Shown here in pieces: positions 31,022 through 39,744 of a DNA stretch of 39,750 nt. The DNA lies in contig CAYUCE010000015.1 of the NCBI GenBank assembly GCA_964443275.1, forward strand, positions 1 through 39,750. Direction: 5' to 3'. This DNA comes from CAYUCE01 sp964443275. Lineage in GTDB: Bacteria; Bipolaricaulota; Bipolaricaulia; CAYUCE01. The translations under genes were made by a program, and so were the position numbers. Positions within the stretch are counted from its first letter, which is position 1. Every line of letters begins with the position of its first letter. The notes beneath the pieces were generated by a model. The model was not told the origin of the DNA and did not search any database. It worked only from the letters and a program-made list of their open reading frames with translations.

Positions 31022-32191
31022 CTATTTGCTGCTTAGCTCCTTCTTTAAAAAACCCTTTAGGTTATCAACGTGAGGTGGGCAGCCACCAATATAGGTACCT
31101 TTGTCCCGATGAGGACGAAGGCAGGTTCCGATAAGTATGGTCTGATCTTTTGAAGTGCCAATTTTATCTTGAGGACCTAAATATACCGTTTTATTCACTT
31201 GATTTTCATTTAACTCTTGACCCATCTGTTTAACTACACCGTCCAATGTATGTCGGCATCCGCTGCAGCCTTTGGCACCCTTTATCCTTAGACCCATCTG
31301 TCGGTAGTAGGAAGAATCCAAAGAAAACCTTTCAAAAGGCCGGGTTACTTGCCTTAGGTTTTCACCCACAACTTCAATGTCCTCCCAGTCAGCCGTACCC
31401 ATTTCCTGCTCCTCAGCTAGCTTGAGAAACTCCAGCTCCTGTTTATCAAACCCCATAATTGAAGCAGCAACCAAATCTCCTGCTATCACATCTTCGGCGG
31501 CAAGCAAGAGACCTAAATTAACCGGATCACCGTGCACGGGTCCCAACCCTTCCATAGCCACCGTCCCATCATAAATCGTAAAATCCGGAGAGACTAGCTT
31601 ATGCAAATCCACAATTGCTTGAGCTAGACCTACATGGTGAAACTTCTTTTTCATGTTCTCATGTATTATCCCCTTCATATTCTTTACCCCCAAGGTAATA
31701 GGCAGTGAATCGTGGGTCTTCAAAACCGGCAGATTAATTAAGGTATCCACGGATCGAAGGATCACCGGAACCCGTAATTTTTTAACCACCTTACCTCCGG
31801 GGACTTTTTTGCGGACAAATTCTCCCTTTTTAAAATCTACAAACTCCGCATTGCCTCTATTTAACATCTCCTGGAAAACTTTTAGATACGCAGTTTGTGA
31901 AAATACTCTTTGGGTATCCGTACCCACGGAGGAGCCATCGGCAATAATAAGCCTTTGGGGAGTTTGTTCTAAAATTAGCTCCGCCAGAGCCTTTACCAAA
32001 TAAGGGTTGGTAATTGCCCCGCTGGTAAATCTTGCCGCACTTACCAGGTTAGGTTTTAAAAGCACAACCTGGTTTTGGCCTACAATATTTTCTATGCCCC
32101 CAAAAGGAAAAATCAGCTTTTCAAGCGAAGCTTTTAGAGAAGAAATATCTTTTAGCTCTTTTGATTTTTCTATGCTTACTTTTTCTTTCAT
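31022..32191 (-). CDS. DUF362 domain protein
   Basis: 389 residues. VVLLKPNLVSA, AITNPYLVKALAELI, the INLPVLKTHDSLPITLGVKNMKG core and GLGPVHGDPVNLGLLLAAED are the conserved blocks of DUF362 (PF04015). The C-terminal ~90 residues contain cysteines (GCSGCRH, GTCLRP, GGCPPHV) that could bind a metal or Fe-S cluster, but no classical CxxCxxCxxxCP ferredoxin motif. DUF362 proteins are common in anaerobes, with unknown reaction. It lies 47 bases downstream of the OsmC gene on the same strand and is probably co-transcribed with it. Confidence 0.85.
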   Translation of the reverse strand: MKEKVSIEKSKELKDISSLKASLEKLIFPFGGIENIVGQNQVVLLKPNLVSAARFTSGAITNPYLVKALAELILEQTPQRLIIADGSSVGTDTQRVFSQTAYLKVFQEMLNRGNAEFVDFKKGEFVRKKVPGGKVVKKLRVPVILRSVDTLINLPVLKTHDSLPITLGVKNMKGIIHENMKKKFHHVGLAQAIVDLHKLVSPDFTIYDGTVAMEGLGPVHGDPVNLGLLLAAEDVIAGDLVAASIMGFDKQELEFLKLAEEQEMGTADWEDIEVVGENLRQVTRPFERFSLDSSYYRQMGLRIKGAKGCSGCRHTLDGVVKQMGQELNENQVNKTVYLGPQDKIGTSKDQTILIGTCLRPHRDKGTYIGGCPPHVDNLKGFLKKELSSK

Positions 32192-32238
32192 CCTGATGCA
32201 CCTGGAGTCTAAATTTCAGCCCTATTTGTACCATCACC

Positions 32239-32679
32239 TTAGGCGATATTCCATTGAACCTCGACTTGGTGTTCTAGGGAATCATCAACCGGGCAAGTGA
32301 GCTGCACCATTTTGATAAGCTTTTCCTTATCCTGATCAGAAAGTTCACCAATCAGGTCAATTTGTACCCTTACCTCTTGAAATCCCGGCCGAATTCCTTC
32401 CGCGCCTTTCATTCCACGCAGATCCAGGTCTCCTTCTGTTTTGACCTCTACCTCCTCTAGCCTAAGCCTCATTTTCTTGGCCACAATTCTGGACATTATG
32501 CAAAGACAAGAACCCAAACCGGCTAATACCATTTCCACCGGAGTAGGACCCTTATTCTCGCCTCCCATATCTACTGGTTCGTCCACGGTAATATCAAAAT
32601 CCCTTATGGAATTGGAGACCTGGAAACCTTTGAGGATGCGCGAGGTTACGGCAAATGTCTCTTTCGATTGCTCATTCAT
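32239..32679 (-). CDS. OsmC family peroxiredoxin-like protein
   Basis: 146 residues. DEPVDMGGENKGPTPVEMVLAGLGSC followed by LCIMSRIVAKKM holds the first conserved cysteine (with a second two residues on), and KMVQLTCPVDDSL holds the other redox cysteine of the OsmC/YhfA fold (PF02566). OsmC proteins reduce organic hydroperoxides; YhfA-like members have less certain substrates. The G-P-(T/N)-P-x-E-x-(V/L)-L-A-x-L-G-(S/A)-C block is intact. First gene of a pair with DUF362. Confidence 0.88.
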   Translation of the reverse strand: MNEQSKETFAVTSRILKGFQVSNSIRDFDITVDEPVDMGGENKGPTPVEMVLAGLGSCLCIMSRIVAKKMRLRLEEVEVKTEGDLDLRGMKGAEGIRPGFQEVRVQIDLIGELSDQDKEKLIKMVQLTCPVDDSLEHQVEVQWNIA

Positions 32680-32874
32680 ACTATACCCCCTTATTTAGTT
32701 TCCAAACTTAAGCTTTATAATACCGAAGAAATGGGACAAGTAAAACCCATTGGGTTGTCAAATCAGTGCTTACTATGCTAAGATATATTCACAGTTACAC
32801 CACTGAATTATAGACCGAGTCAGGTAAGTCAAGCATGTACGGATCGCATATTAAATTATAGCCTTTCCTGATCC

Positions 32875-33078
32875 TTGTTCATGGTTGCCTGGTTAAATAT
32901 TTTTGATTTTATAGGTTTTATATCTCCTTTGAGATATTCTATTGCTGCGATAGCTTTGGTAGCGGGAATCATCAACTGTAAGGATTTCTTATTTTTCAAA
33001 AAAGGGATCTCTTTGACTATCCAGGAAAAACACAAAGGATCCTTGGTACAAAAGGTTCAAAACATGATGGAAGTAGCA
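32875..33078 (+). pseudogene. Fragment of a CcdA/DsbD-like membrane protein fused in frame to the prenyltransferase
   Basis: The open frame upstream of the prenyltransferase encodes MVAWLNIFDFIGFISPLRYS, IAAIALVAGIINCKDFLFFK and KGISLTIQEKHKGSLVQKVQ. That combination (W-L-N-x-F-x-F-I-G-F, then the helix ending in K-D-F-x-x-x-K-K-G-(I/V)-S-L-x-I) recalls the middle of cytochrome c biogenesis/thiol-disulfide interchange-like membrane proteins, and not a prenyltransferase N-terminus. It runs in frame into the next gene. Possibly a gene relic, possibly a true N-terminal extension. Confidence 0.4.
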
Positions 33079-33990
33079 ATGCAAATGATAGTCTGGCTTA
33101 AAGCAATGCGGGCACCATTTTTTCAAGCAGTTATAATCCCGGTTATCTTGGGAACCGCAATTGCTTGGTCCACAAAGGACACTTTTAATTTAGCTTATTT
33201 CTTATTGGCCTTGTTGGGAGTAGTATTCGTGAATGCAGGGACAAATTTAGCTAATGACTACTTTGATCACCAGAGCCGGGCGGATGATATTAACCCGGAA
33301 GTTACACCATTTAGCGGAGGTAGCAGGGTAATCCAGGATGGCCTACTCCCCGCCGGTAGAGTTTATCTATCTAGCTTGGTTTTTTTTGGATTAGCCTGTG
33401 TAATCGGATTGTACCTTATCTATTCTAGAGGATTGGCCATATTAGTTATTGGTATTATTGGAGTTCTCTCCGGATATTTTTATACTGCCTCACCTATAAA
33501 AGTTGGATACCGTGGGTGGGGAGAATTACTGGCAGGCATAAACTGTGGTCCATTAGTGGTGCAAGGTGCTTATTATGTTCAAACAAAAGCTTTGAGTCTA
33601 GAAGCATTGGTAGTCTCCATCCCAGTAGGTTTATTAATAACCGCTGTTCTTGTGATTAATCAATTTCCCGATAGAAAATACGACATGGAAGCTGGGAAAA
33701 ACACTTTAGTGGCAACGATAGGCCTGAAAAGGTCATTACTTGGCTATTATCTTCTCATCACCTTCTCCTATCTACTTATTATCTTGGCTAGTTTTTGGGG
33801 AATAATTCCCAAAAACTGTCTAATTTCCACACTTACCATTCCCCTGGCTTGGAAAGCAATTAGAGTAGCCAGCTCTAATTATACCAACACAAAAGAGCTG
33901 ATACCGGCTATGTCTACCACCATATTCATTCATCTAACAGTGGGACTCCTGTTATCTTCGGGCTACATATTAACGAGGATATTTACATGA
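33079..33990 (+). CDS. menA: UbiA-family prenyltransferase, MenA-like
   Basis: About 303 residues from the ATG at 33079, preceded by GATGGAAG; the frame continues upstream through the unrelated-looking fragment at 32875-33078. MQMIVWLKAMRAPFFQAVII is the usual MenA-type start. First aspartate motif is NDYFDHQSRADD and second is DRKYDMEAGK, both Mg2+-diphosphate sites of UbiA enzymes; about eight hydrophobic helices. It should attach a polyprenyl chain to 1,4-dihydroxy-2-naphthoate or a related ring. It overlaps the polyprenyl synthase by four bases, which supplies its substrate. The exact aromatic acceptor is inference. Confidence 0.82.
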   Translation: MQMIVWLKAMRAPFFQAVIIPVILGTAIAWSTKDTFNLAYFLLALLGVVFVNAGTNLANDYFDHQSRADDINPEVTPFSGGSRVIQDGLLPAGRVYLSSLVFFGLACVIGLYLIYSRGLAILVIGIIGVLSGYFYTASPIKVGYRGWGELLAGINCGPLVVQGAYYVQTKALSLEALVVSIPVGLLITAVLVINQFPDRKYDMEAGKNTLVATIGLKRSLLGYYLLITFSYLLIILASFWGIIPKNCLISTLTIPLAWKAIRVASSNYTNTKELIPAMSTTIFIHLTVGLLLSSGYILTRIFT

Positions 33991-34970
33991 ACCTGGAAGA
34001 AACTTATAACTTGATAAGAGAACAGCTTCATTTGGTAGACCATGAATTGAAAAATGATCTACTTTCCACCAATGAAGTACGAACACTCAACAAATACATT
34101 TTAAATAGTTCGGGTAAACGGTTGCGTCCAGCGCTCGTTCTATTTTCGGCCAGAGTAGGTGATAAAGACAAGCAAAATGATAAGGTTATCCCTGTCTCAA
34201 TTGCGGTAGAGATGATTCATACAGCTACACTTATTCACGATGATGTAGTGGATAATTCCGATTTACGGCGAGGTCAGCCCACCATTAGATCTAAATGGGG
34301 CAATGATATCTCCATTATCTTAGGGGACTATTGGTTCTCAAAAGCGTTTTCAATACTGGCTTCAAAAGCCCCGGGACTGATTGCCCCGCTGATGGAAGTT
34401 GTTAACAGAATGTGTGTGGGAGAACTAATGCAGTTAAAAAGATGCTATGACCTTACGCTTACCGAGGCTGATTACCTTGAGATAGTAAAGGAAAAGACGG
34501 CCTCTCTTATATCATCCTGCTGCCAGATAGGTGCTTTGGTAGGAGGAGCTTCGTTGGAGCAAATTAATAGTTTATCCCATTATGGATTGAATCTGGGAAT
34601 AGCTTTCCAAATTACCGACGATTGTTTAGATCTAGTCGGTAATAAAAAGAAATTGGAGAAATCATTAGAAAACGATTTCACAAGCGGTAAGTTGACACTT
34701 CCTTTCATTTATACATTACATAAGGCCCGCAGGAAGGAGAGGAAAAAGATTGAAGAGGCGTTTAAAGCAAGAAATTTAAACAACAGTGTTCTTAATCAAA
34801 TGAAGGGTATGGTAAAAAAATACGGAGGAATTGAATACGCTTTAAGTAAAGCGGAAAAATATACGAAAATTTCAAAGGAAAAATTAGAACCACTTGAGAA
34901 AACTGAGGTGAGGGATTCTTTGAGTCGAGTTGCCGATTACGTTGTAGAAAGAGTGGTAACGAAGAGTTAG
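33987..34970 (+). CDS. Trans-polyprenyl diphosphate synthase (heptaprenyl/solanesyl type)
   Basis: 327 residues. First aspartate-rich motif IHDDVVDNSDLRRGQPT and second FQITDDCLDLVG are intact; GKRLRPALVL near the N-terminus and the late FTSGKLTLPFIY are also typical (PF00348). The residues before the first motif (VEMIHTATLIHDDVVD) are small or medium-sized, consistent with a long-chain (C30-C45) product. It makes the side chain used by the overlapping MenA-like enzyme. Operon: menA-like, this gene, then radical SAM genes after a gap of ~160 bases. Confidence 0.9.
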   Translation: MNLEETYNLIREQLHLVDHELKNDLLSTNEVRTLNKYILNSSGKRLRPALVLFSARVGDKDKQNDKVIPVSIAVEMIHTATLIHDDVVDNSDLRRGQPTIRSKWGNDISIILGDYWFSKAFSILASKAPGLIAPLMEVVNRMCVGELMQLKRCYDLTLTEADYLEIVKEKTASLISSCCQIGALVGGASLEQINSLSHYGLNLGIAFQITDDCLDLVGNKKKLEKSLENDFTSGKLTLPFIYTLHKARRKERKKIEEAFKARNLNNSVLNQMKGMVKKYGGIEYALSKAEKYTKISKEKLEPLEKTEVRDSLSRVADYVVERVVTKS

Positions 34971-35134
34971 CCGACCTAGTTATAGATGGTGTCAAAGGTT
35001 TATAAAGACTTTAGCGATACTGCGAGGGTTAAATGACCATTTCCGCCACCCCCTTACTTATAATTAAATCAAAGAAAAAAGGAGCGAAGACTTTTTAACA
35101 ATTGAAAAATACCTATTCACAAAAAGGAAGCAAT

Positions 35135-36049
35135 GTGGGACGTCTTAAGCGATATAGCTATTTCCTTTCCTATTACTTCCTGACTCACTTTAAGAAAAGA
35201 CCGTTATTGGGAGGCATCAAGCTTACCCACAAATGCAATTTGACTTGTGCCCATTGTCCATTTTGGAAGAGGGAAAAAAATTCTCTATCCTTCTCTCAAG
35301 CCCTCACTGTTTTAAAGACCCTTTACCAACAGGGAGTTAGAATTGTCATTTTTGAAGGAGGAGAGCCCTTCCTGTGGAGAGATGAAAAATATGAACTTAA
35401 GGATATAATTTCCGAAGCAAAAAAACTTTTTTTCAGCGTCGGGGTAACTACTAATGGGACACTCCCCATTGAGATCAATTCCAATATCGTCTGGGTATCT
35501 ATTGACGGTCTAAAAAAGACACATAATCAAATTAGAGGAAAATGTTTCAACGAGATCATAGCTAATATAAAAGCTTCTTCTCATCCTCGAATCTATGCAC
35601 ATATAACCATTAACTTTATTAACTGGAAAGAGATTCCAGATTTGATTGAGTTTATTACTCCCTATGTTTTTGGCATAACTATTCAGTTTCATTATCCATA
35701 TGAAGGGGAAAAGGATGAATTATTCCTTCCCTTCGGTAAACGGCGCCAAGTCTTAGAAAATCTTATTGAGATAAAGAGGGAAGGGTATCCCCTAGATAAC
35801 TCCTATGCCTGTCTTGAGGCTTTAAAAGATAACCGATGGAAGTGTTATCCATGGATGATTGCCTCTGTGAATCCTAATGGAAAGATTACCCAGGGTTGCT
35901 ATGTTAAGAACCGAGGGAAAATTGCCTGTCAAAAATGCGGATTTTCTGCACACACAGAGCTCTCTTTAGCTTACAAGGGAGTATTAGAATCAGTTAAGGC
36001 AGGAGACAAGATCTTTGGCCAAAGGAGAAGTGACAAAAAACGTGGGTAG
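35135..36049 (+). CDS. Radical SAM protein
   Basis: About 304 residues from GTG 35135, preceded by AAGGAAG; a longer frame opens at TTG 35102 with the AAAGGAG site too far away. HKCNLTCAHCPFWKR holds the CxxxCxxC 4Fe-4S/SAM motif, followed by VIFEGGEPFLW (the G-G-E-P motif) and TTNGTLP. Later cysteines (SYACLEAL, KCYPWMI, GCYVKN, ACQKCGF) suggest a second Fe-S site resembling a SPASM region. The substrate is unknown. Its tail overlaps the next gene by 35 bases, and it follows two quinone-biosynthesis genes, so a role in modifying the prenylated product is possible. Confidence 0.85.
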   Translation: MGRLKRYSYFLSYYFLTHFKKRPLLGGIKLTHKCNLTCAHCPFWKREKNSLSFSQALTVLKTLYQQGVRIVIFEGGEPFLWRDEKYELKDIISEAKKLFFSVGVTTNGTLPIEINSNIVWVSIDGLKKTHNQIRGKCFNEIIANIKASSHPRIYAHITINFINWKEIPDLIEFITPYVFGITIQFHYPYEGEKDELFLPFGKRRQVLENLIEIKREGYPLDNSYACLEALKDNRWKCYPWMIASVNPNGKITQGCYVKNRGKIACQKCGFSAHTELSLAYKGVLESVKAGDKIFGQRRSDKKRG

Positions 36050-37799
36050 ACCCGATTTAATACTTCTTCATCCTCCATCTGTTTACGATTTCAGAAAAAG
36101 AACAATTATGTACGGGCCGATCAGCGATGTAGTTCCTTCAACACCGATCTTTGAAATGTATCCTATCGGATTTCTGACCATGGCCCAGTATCTGAAACAG
36201 CATGGATATTCAGTGCGAATTATCAATGTCGCCCTTAAGATGTTAAAAAATACTCAATTTGATGTGGAAAAATTGATAAGAAAAGTAAATCCTTCAGCAT
36301 TTGGGATCGACCTACATTGGCTGGCTCATGCCCACGGGAGCTTGGAATTGGCTGCCATCGTTAAAAAATACCATCCAAAGACCCCGGTGATTTTTGGGGG
36401 GCTTTCGGCCTCCTATTACCAAGAGGAACTTATCCATTATCCCCAAGTTGATTATGTTATACGTGGGGATTCAGCAGAGGAGCCTCTCCGAAAACTTCTC
36501 CAGACACTGGAACAAAAAGGAAAGCCGGATGATGTTCCCAATTTGACCTGGAAGAATAACGGTGAGATCCAGGTAAACGAACTTTTTTATCTGCCCGTTG
36601 ATTTAGATGAGCTCTCCTTTGACTATAGAGGTATAATGAAATCAACTGTTAAGTACAGGGACCTTATGGGGCATATACCATTTCAAAACTGGCTAAACTA
36701 CCCCATTGTGGCCTTGCTGCCCTGGCGGGGATGCGCACACAATTGTCTAACTTGCGGCGGCGGAGCCCAAGCTTACCGAAATATTTGCAGCCGAAAAGCC
36801 CCAGCCTATAGAAGCCCTAAGTTGTTAGCTTCCGATATCGGTCTGATTTCTCGATATCTAAAGGGTCCGATTATCATTTTAGGTGATATTCGTCAGGCTG
36901 GCATCCAATATGCCCATGAACTAATCAGTAGGATTAAGCGAGAAAAAGTTACTAACCATATAGCCTTGGAGCTTTTTTCCCCGGCTCCCAAAGAATTTCT
37001 CCAGACGATAGCCGATGGTATTCCAAACTTTAACCTTCAGATTTCACCAGAGTCACACGACGCGGAGATCCGTAAAGCTTTTGGTAGAAATTACAGTAAC
37101 AAAGATTTAGAAGCCACTATTCAGAATGCCCTCAATTTGGGATGCAGACGCATAGATCTGTTCTTTATGATCGGTTTACCAAAGCAGACCCCAAAGTCAG
37201 TAAAAGAGACCATCAAGTACTGTGAGTTCTTGTTGAATAAGCATAATGGGGAAAGTGAAACCAAAATCCATCCTTACATTTCCCCGCTAGCCCCATTTTT
37301 GGACCCGGGGAGTCAAGCTTTTGAAAATCCAAAAGATAACGGCTATAAATTGTTTTATAAGACTTTAGAGGAACACAGGCAGGCACTGCTCTCTCCCAGT
37401 TGGAAATATGCTCTTAACTATGAAACAGAGTGGATGAATCGTGATGAATTGGTTAACTCCACTTACAAGGCAGCTTCCCAACTCAACAAGTTAAAGGTGA
37501 AATACGGTTTAGTAACCAAGAAAGAAGCCGAAAGAATAGAGGTACGGATCAACCAGGCTCAAAAAGTTATGGACAAGATTGATAAGATAATCTCCATCGA
37601 GGATCATAAGATGCGGAAAAGAAAACTTGAAGGCCTGAAGCGGCAATTTATCTCGCTTAATAGCTCAACTATCTGCAAAAAAGATGAAATGAGGTGGTTC
37701 GTAGGCTGGAATAAGTTTAATTTTCTTAAGGTAATCCAGGTAGTGATGAAAGAAATGTTTGATATATTCAAATTTTGGCCACGTCGGAAAGGAAAGTGA
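36015..37799 (+). CDS. B12-binding domain / radical SAM protein (Ta0216-like)
   Basis: 594 residues from TTG 36015, which has AGGAG nine bases upstream; GTG 36042 is an alternative. The N-terminal ~180 residues fit a cobalamin-binding Rossmann domain (LILLHPPSVYDFRKRTIMYG followed by GFLTMAQYLKQHGYSVRIIN, and PVIFGGLSASYY), without the DxHxxG His ligand. The radical SAM core has WRGCAHNCLTCGG (CxxxCxxC) at ~235. The arrangement and the HPPSVYDFR start recall the Ta0216 family (TIGR04190). Such enzymes often methylate or form C-C bonds at unactivated carbons. Translation is coupled to the preceding radical SAM gene. Confidence 0.82.
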   Translation: MAKGEVTKNVGRPDLILLHPPSVYDFRKRTIMYGPISDVVPSTPIFEMYPIGFLTMAQYLKQHGYSVRIINVALKMLKNTQFDVEKLIRKVNPSAFGIDLHWLAHAHGSLELAAIVKKYHPKTPVIFGGLSASYYQEELIHYPQVDYVIRGDSAEEPLRKLLQTLEQKGKPDDVPNLTWKNNGEIQVNELFYLPVDLDELSFDYRGIMKSTVKYRDLMGHIPFQNWLNYPIVALLPWRGCAHNCLTCGGGAQAYRNICSRKAPAYRSPKLLASDIGLISRYLKGPIIILGDIRQAGIQYAHELISRIKREKVTNHIALELFSPAPKEFLQTIADGIPNFNLQISPESHDAEIRKAFGRNYSNKDLEATIQNALNLGCRRIDLFFMIGLPKQTPKSVKETIKYCEFLLNKHNGESETKIHPYISPLAPFLDPGSQAFENPKDNGYKLFYKTLEEHRQALLSPSWKYALNYETEWMNRDELVNSTYKAASQLNKLKVKYGLVTKKEAERIEVRINQAQKVMDKIDKIISIEDHKMRKRKLEGLKRQFISLNSSTICKKDEMRWFVGWNKFNFLKVIQVVMKEMFDIFKFWPRRKGK

Positions 37800-37884
37800 A
37801 GGTATTTTTTTAATCTATCCATCGAGGCTAAGGATAAAGGCTGGCTTATGTGAACTCAAAATATAAAAAAAGGGAGATAAATCA

Positions 37885-39432
37885 ATGCAAAATAAGTTAA
37901 AAGAATCAATCTTAGATCCAAATGAGTTTACCGTAACTTGGGAACTGGTTCCGGGGCGTGGAGCAGAGGAGAAATCCCAAGAAACGATCTTTGAAAACGC
38001 ACAGGAGGCTACGAAAAGTGATTTAATTGATGGTATATCTATAACTGATAATCCATCTGGCACCCCGGCAATTTCGGCTGAGTACCTGGGAGCAAAGCTT
38101 AAAGAAATGGGACTGGAACCGCTGGTTCATTTTACGGCCAAAGATAAATCAAGAAACCAAATGGAAAGTTTTCTGTATTCTCTAGAACGCGAAGGTGTTT
38201 ATAATCTTCTGCTGATGACCGGTGATTATCCCACGGATGGGTACAGAGGCCAATCTCAGCCGGTCTTCGATCTTGATTCAACTCAAATGATAGAGCTAGT
38301 TACCTCTCTAAACGCAGGCTTGGAATATAATGATGCTTACGGCCGGTCCCAACAACTAAAAGAGACCCATTTTTTTCCGGGCGCGGTAGTTTCGCCTTTT
38401 AAGCAGAAGGAAGAGGAGCTCTTATCTCAGTACTATAAGTTAGCCAAGAAGATACAGGCGGGGGCCAAATTTATTATTACCCAGCTTGGTTACGATGCCA
38501 GAAAGTTCCATGAGTTAAAACTATACGCTGATATAAATGATTGGGACGTTTCTCTAATCGGCAACGTCTACTTGTTATCTCACCCTGCCGCTCGGGTGAT
38601 GAATGCAAATCAAATCCCAGGCTGTGTGGTTACCGACGATTTACTAAATCAGTTGGCTAAAGAGAAAAAATCGGATGACAAAGGTAAAAAAGCCAGACTA
38701 CTTAGAGGATCGAAAATGTATGCCTTTATGAAAGGGATGGGCTACCACGGAGTCCACATCGGAGGACATGGGATAAGTCTTGAGGACGTAGAATTTGTTA
38801 TTAACAAAGGAGAAGAGCTGACCACTGATTGGCGCGATTTTGTCCCTGAGTTCAACTACCCGATGGAAGAAGGGTTTTATTACTTTGAAAAGGATGAAAA
38901 GTCTGGGCTGAATAAATCTGCTCCGGTTACCACGGATAAAAGCACCCGCAAAAGCTTTCGTTATACGATATTTAGAATATTACACCGGCTTTTATTCGAA
39001 CTTGATAGCCCCTTTTTCAGACCCATGCAATCTATAAGCAGGCTGGTTGATGATAGTTTCTTGGAAAAGCGGTTTTTGGCCATAGAACGATTAATGAAAA
39101 CTATAACCAATGACTGTCAGGAGTGTGGTGATTGTGCTTTATTTGATTTGGCTTACCTTTGTCCAATGTCCCAATGCCCCAAAAATCAGAGAAATGGCCC
39201 TTGTGGGGGCAGTCGTGATGGCTGGTGTGAGGTCTATCCAGATGAGAAAGAATGTGTTTATGTGAAAGCCTACAGGAGACTTAAAGCATATCAAGAAGAA
39301 GAGCAGTTAAAGGAGGAGTGGATACCGCCGGTAAACTGGGATCTGCATCACTCATCATCATGGCTTAATTTCTATCTAGGGCGAGATCACACCGCGAAGA
39401 AAATGGGAATCAAACAACCTGACAAAAGTTAA
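37885..39432 (+). CDS. metF: Methylenetetrahydrofolate reductase with C-terminal MTHFR_C cysteine domain
   Basis: 515 residues. The N-terminal ~300 residues form a MetF barrel: FTVTWELVPGRGAEEKSQET, DGISITDNPSGTP, then LLLMTGDYP and AKFIITQLGYDARKF. Residues ~405-460 contain CQECGDCALFDLAYLCPMSQCPKNQRNGPCGG and DGWC, the MTHFR_C (PF12225) cysteine set, which in acetogens is carried by a separate MetV protein. The fusion reduces methylene-THF to methyl-THF for the Wood-Ljungdahl pathway or methionine synthesis; the cysteine domain probably holds metal or Fe-S clusters for electron entry. AAAGGGAGATAAATCA is the ribosome site. Position after a cobalamin-binding enzyme may be meaningful. Confidence 0.88.
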   Translation: MQNKLKESILDPNEFTVTWELVPGRGAEEKSQETIFENAQEATKSDLIDGISITDNPSGTPAISAEYLGAKLKEMGLEPLVHFTAKDKSRNQMESFLYSLEREGVYNLLLMTGDYPTDGYRGQSQPVFDLDSTQMIELVTSLNAGLEYNDAYGRSQQLKETHFFPGAVVSPFKQKEEELLSQYYKLAKKIQAGAKFIITQLGYDARKFHELKLYADINDWDVSLIGNVYLLSHPAARVMNANQIPGCVVTDDLLNQLAKEKKSDDKGKKARLLRGSKMYAFMKGMGYHGVHIGGHGISLEDVEFVINKGEELTTDWRDFVPEFNYPMEEGFYYFEKDEKSGLNKSAPVTTDKSTRKSFRYTIFRILHRLLFELDSPFFRPMQSISRLVDDSFLEKRFLAIERLMKTITNDCQECGDCALFDLAYLCPMSQCPKNQRNGPCGGSRDGWCEVYPDEKECVYVKAYRRLKAYQEEEQLKEEWIPPVNWDLHHSSSWLNFYLGRDHTAKKMGIKQPDKS

Positions 39433-39526
39433 CTTAGCCAAGGTTCAAAAGCGTGACAAATGTTAGCCGCTCGTGAAATACGCGAATTTCTGGAGGCATT
39501 TAAGTAAAGATTCTCCTATCAGATCC
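39433..39526. other. Short gap without a gene after metF
   Basis: No convincing terminator or coding frame is seen in these 94 bases. The metF-like gene reads toward the minus-strand fragment at 39527-39700, so the two converge here. Confidence 0.4.
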
Positions 39527-39700
39527 TTACCTGCAAATCTCAGAATAATACATCTGATATTTTTCCTCGGCCTCAACAGCAATCAGTTGTTGTAAGAATA
39601 ACAATCCGGGTCTGTCCAATTCAAGATCTGGATAAGATCGCCCTTCATCCGTGCTGTCCCAAATTATCCTTCCTCCTCCCTCTGAAAGCCGGCGATTAAC
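39527..39700 (-). pseudogene. 5'-truncated gene fragment at the right edge
   Basis: A 57-codon frame reads RLSEGGGRIIWDSTDEGRSY, PDLELDRPGLLFLQQLIAVE and AEEKYQMYYSEICR, then TAA at 39527-39529. It has a good protein-like composition but no start: an in-frame TGA lies at 39701-39703 inside the end repeat. It is the C-terminus of a gene cut by the repeat, mirroring the left-edge fragment. Family not recognised. Confidence 0.45.
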
Positions 39701-39744
39701 TCAACTTCCCCCTCTTAGGCAAAAAATAAAAGGGGCAAAAAGCC
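39696..39744 (-). repeat. Right copy of the terminal inverted repeat
   Basis: Inverted copy of 13-61 with one mismatch. It carries the GGC-T5-GCC hairpin plus T tract on the minus strand, reading toward the truncated fragment at 39527-39700. The six terminal bases differ from the left end. If the two window ends were joined, the two copies would form a long imperfect hairpin of about 120-130 bases. Confidence 0.85.
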
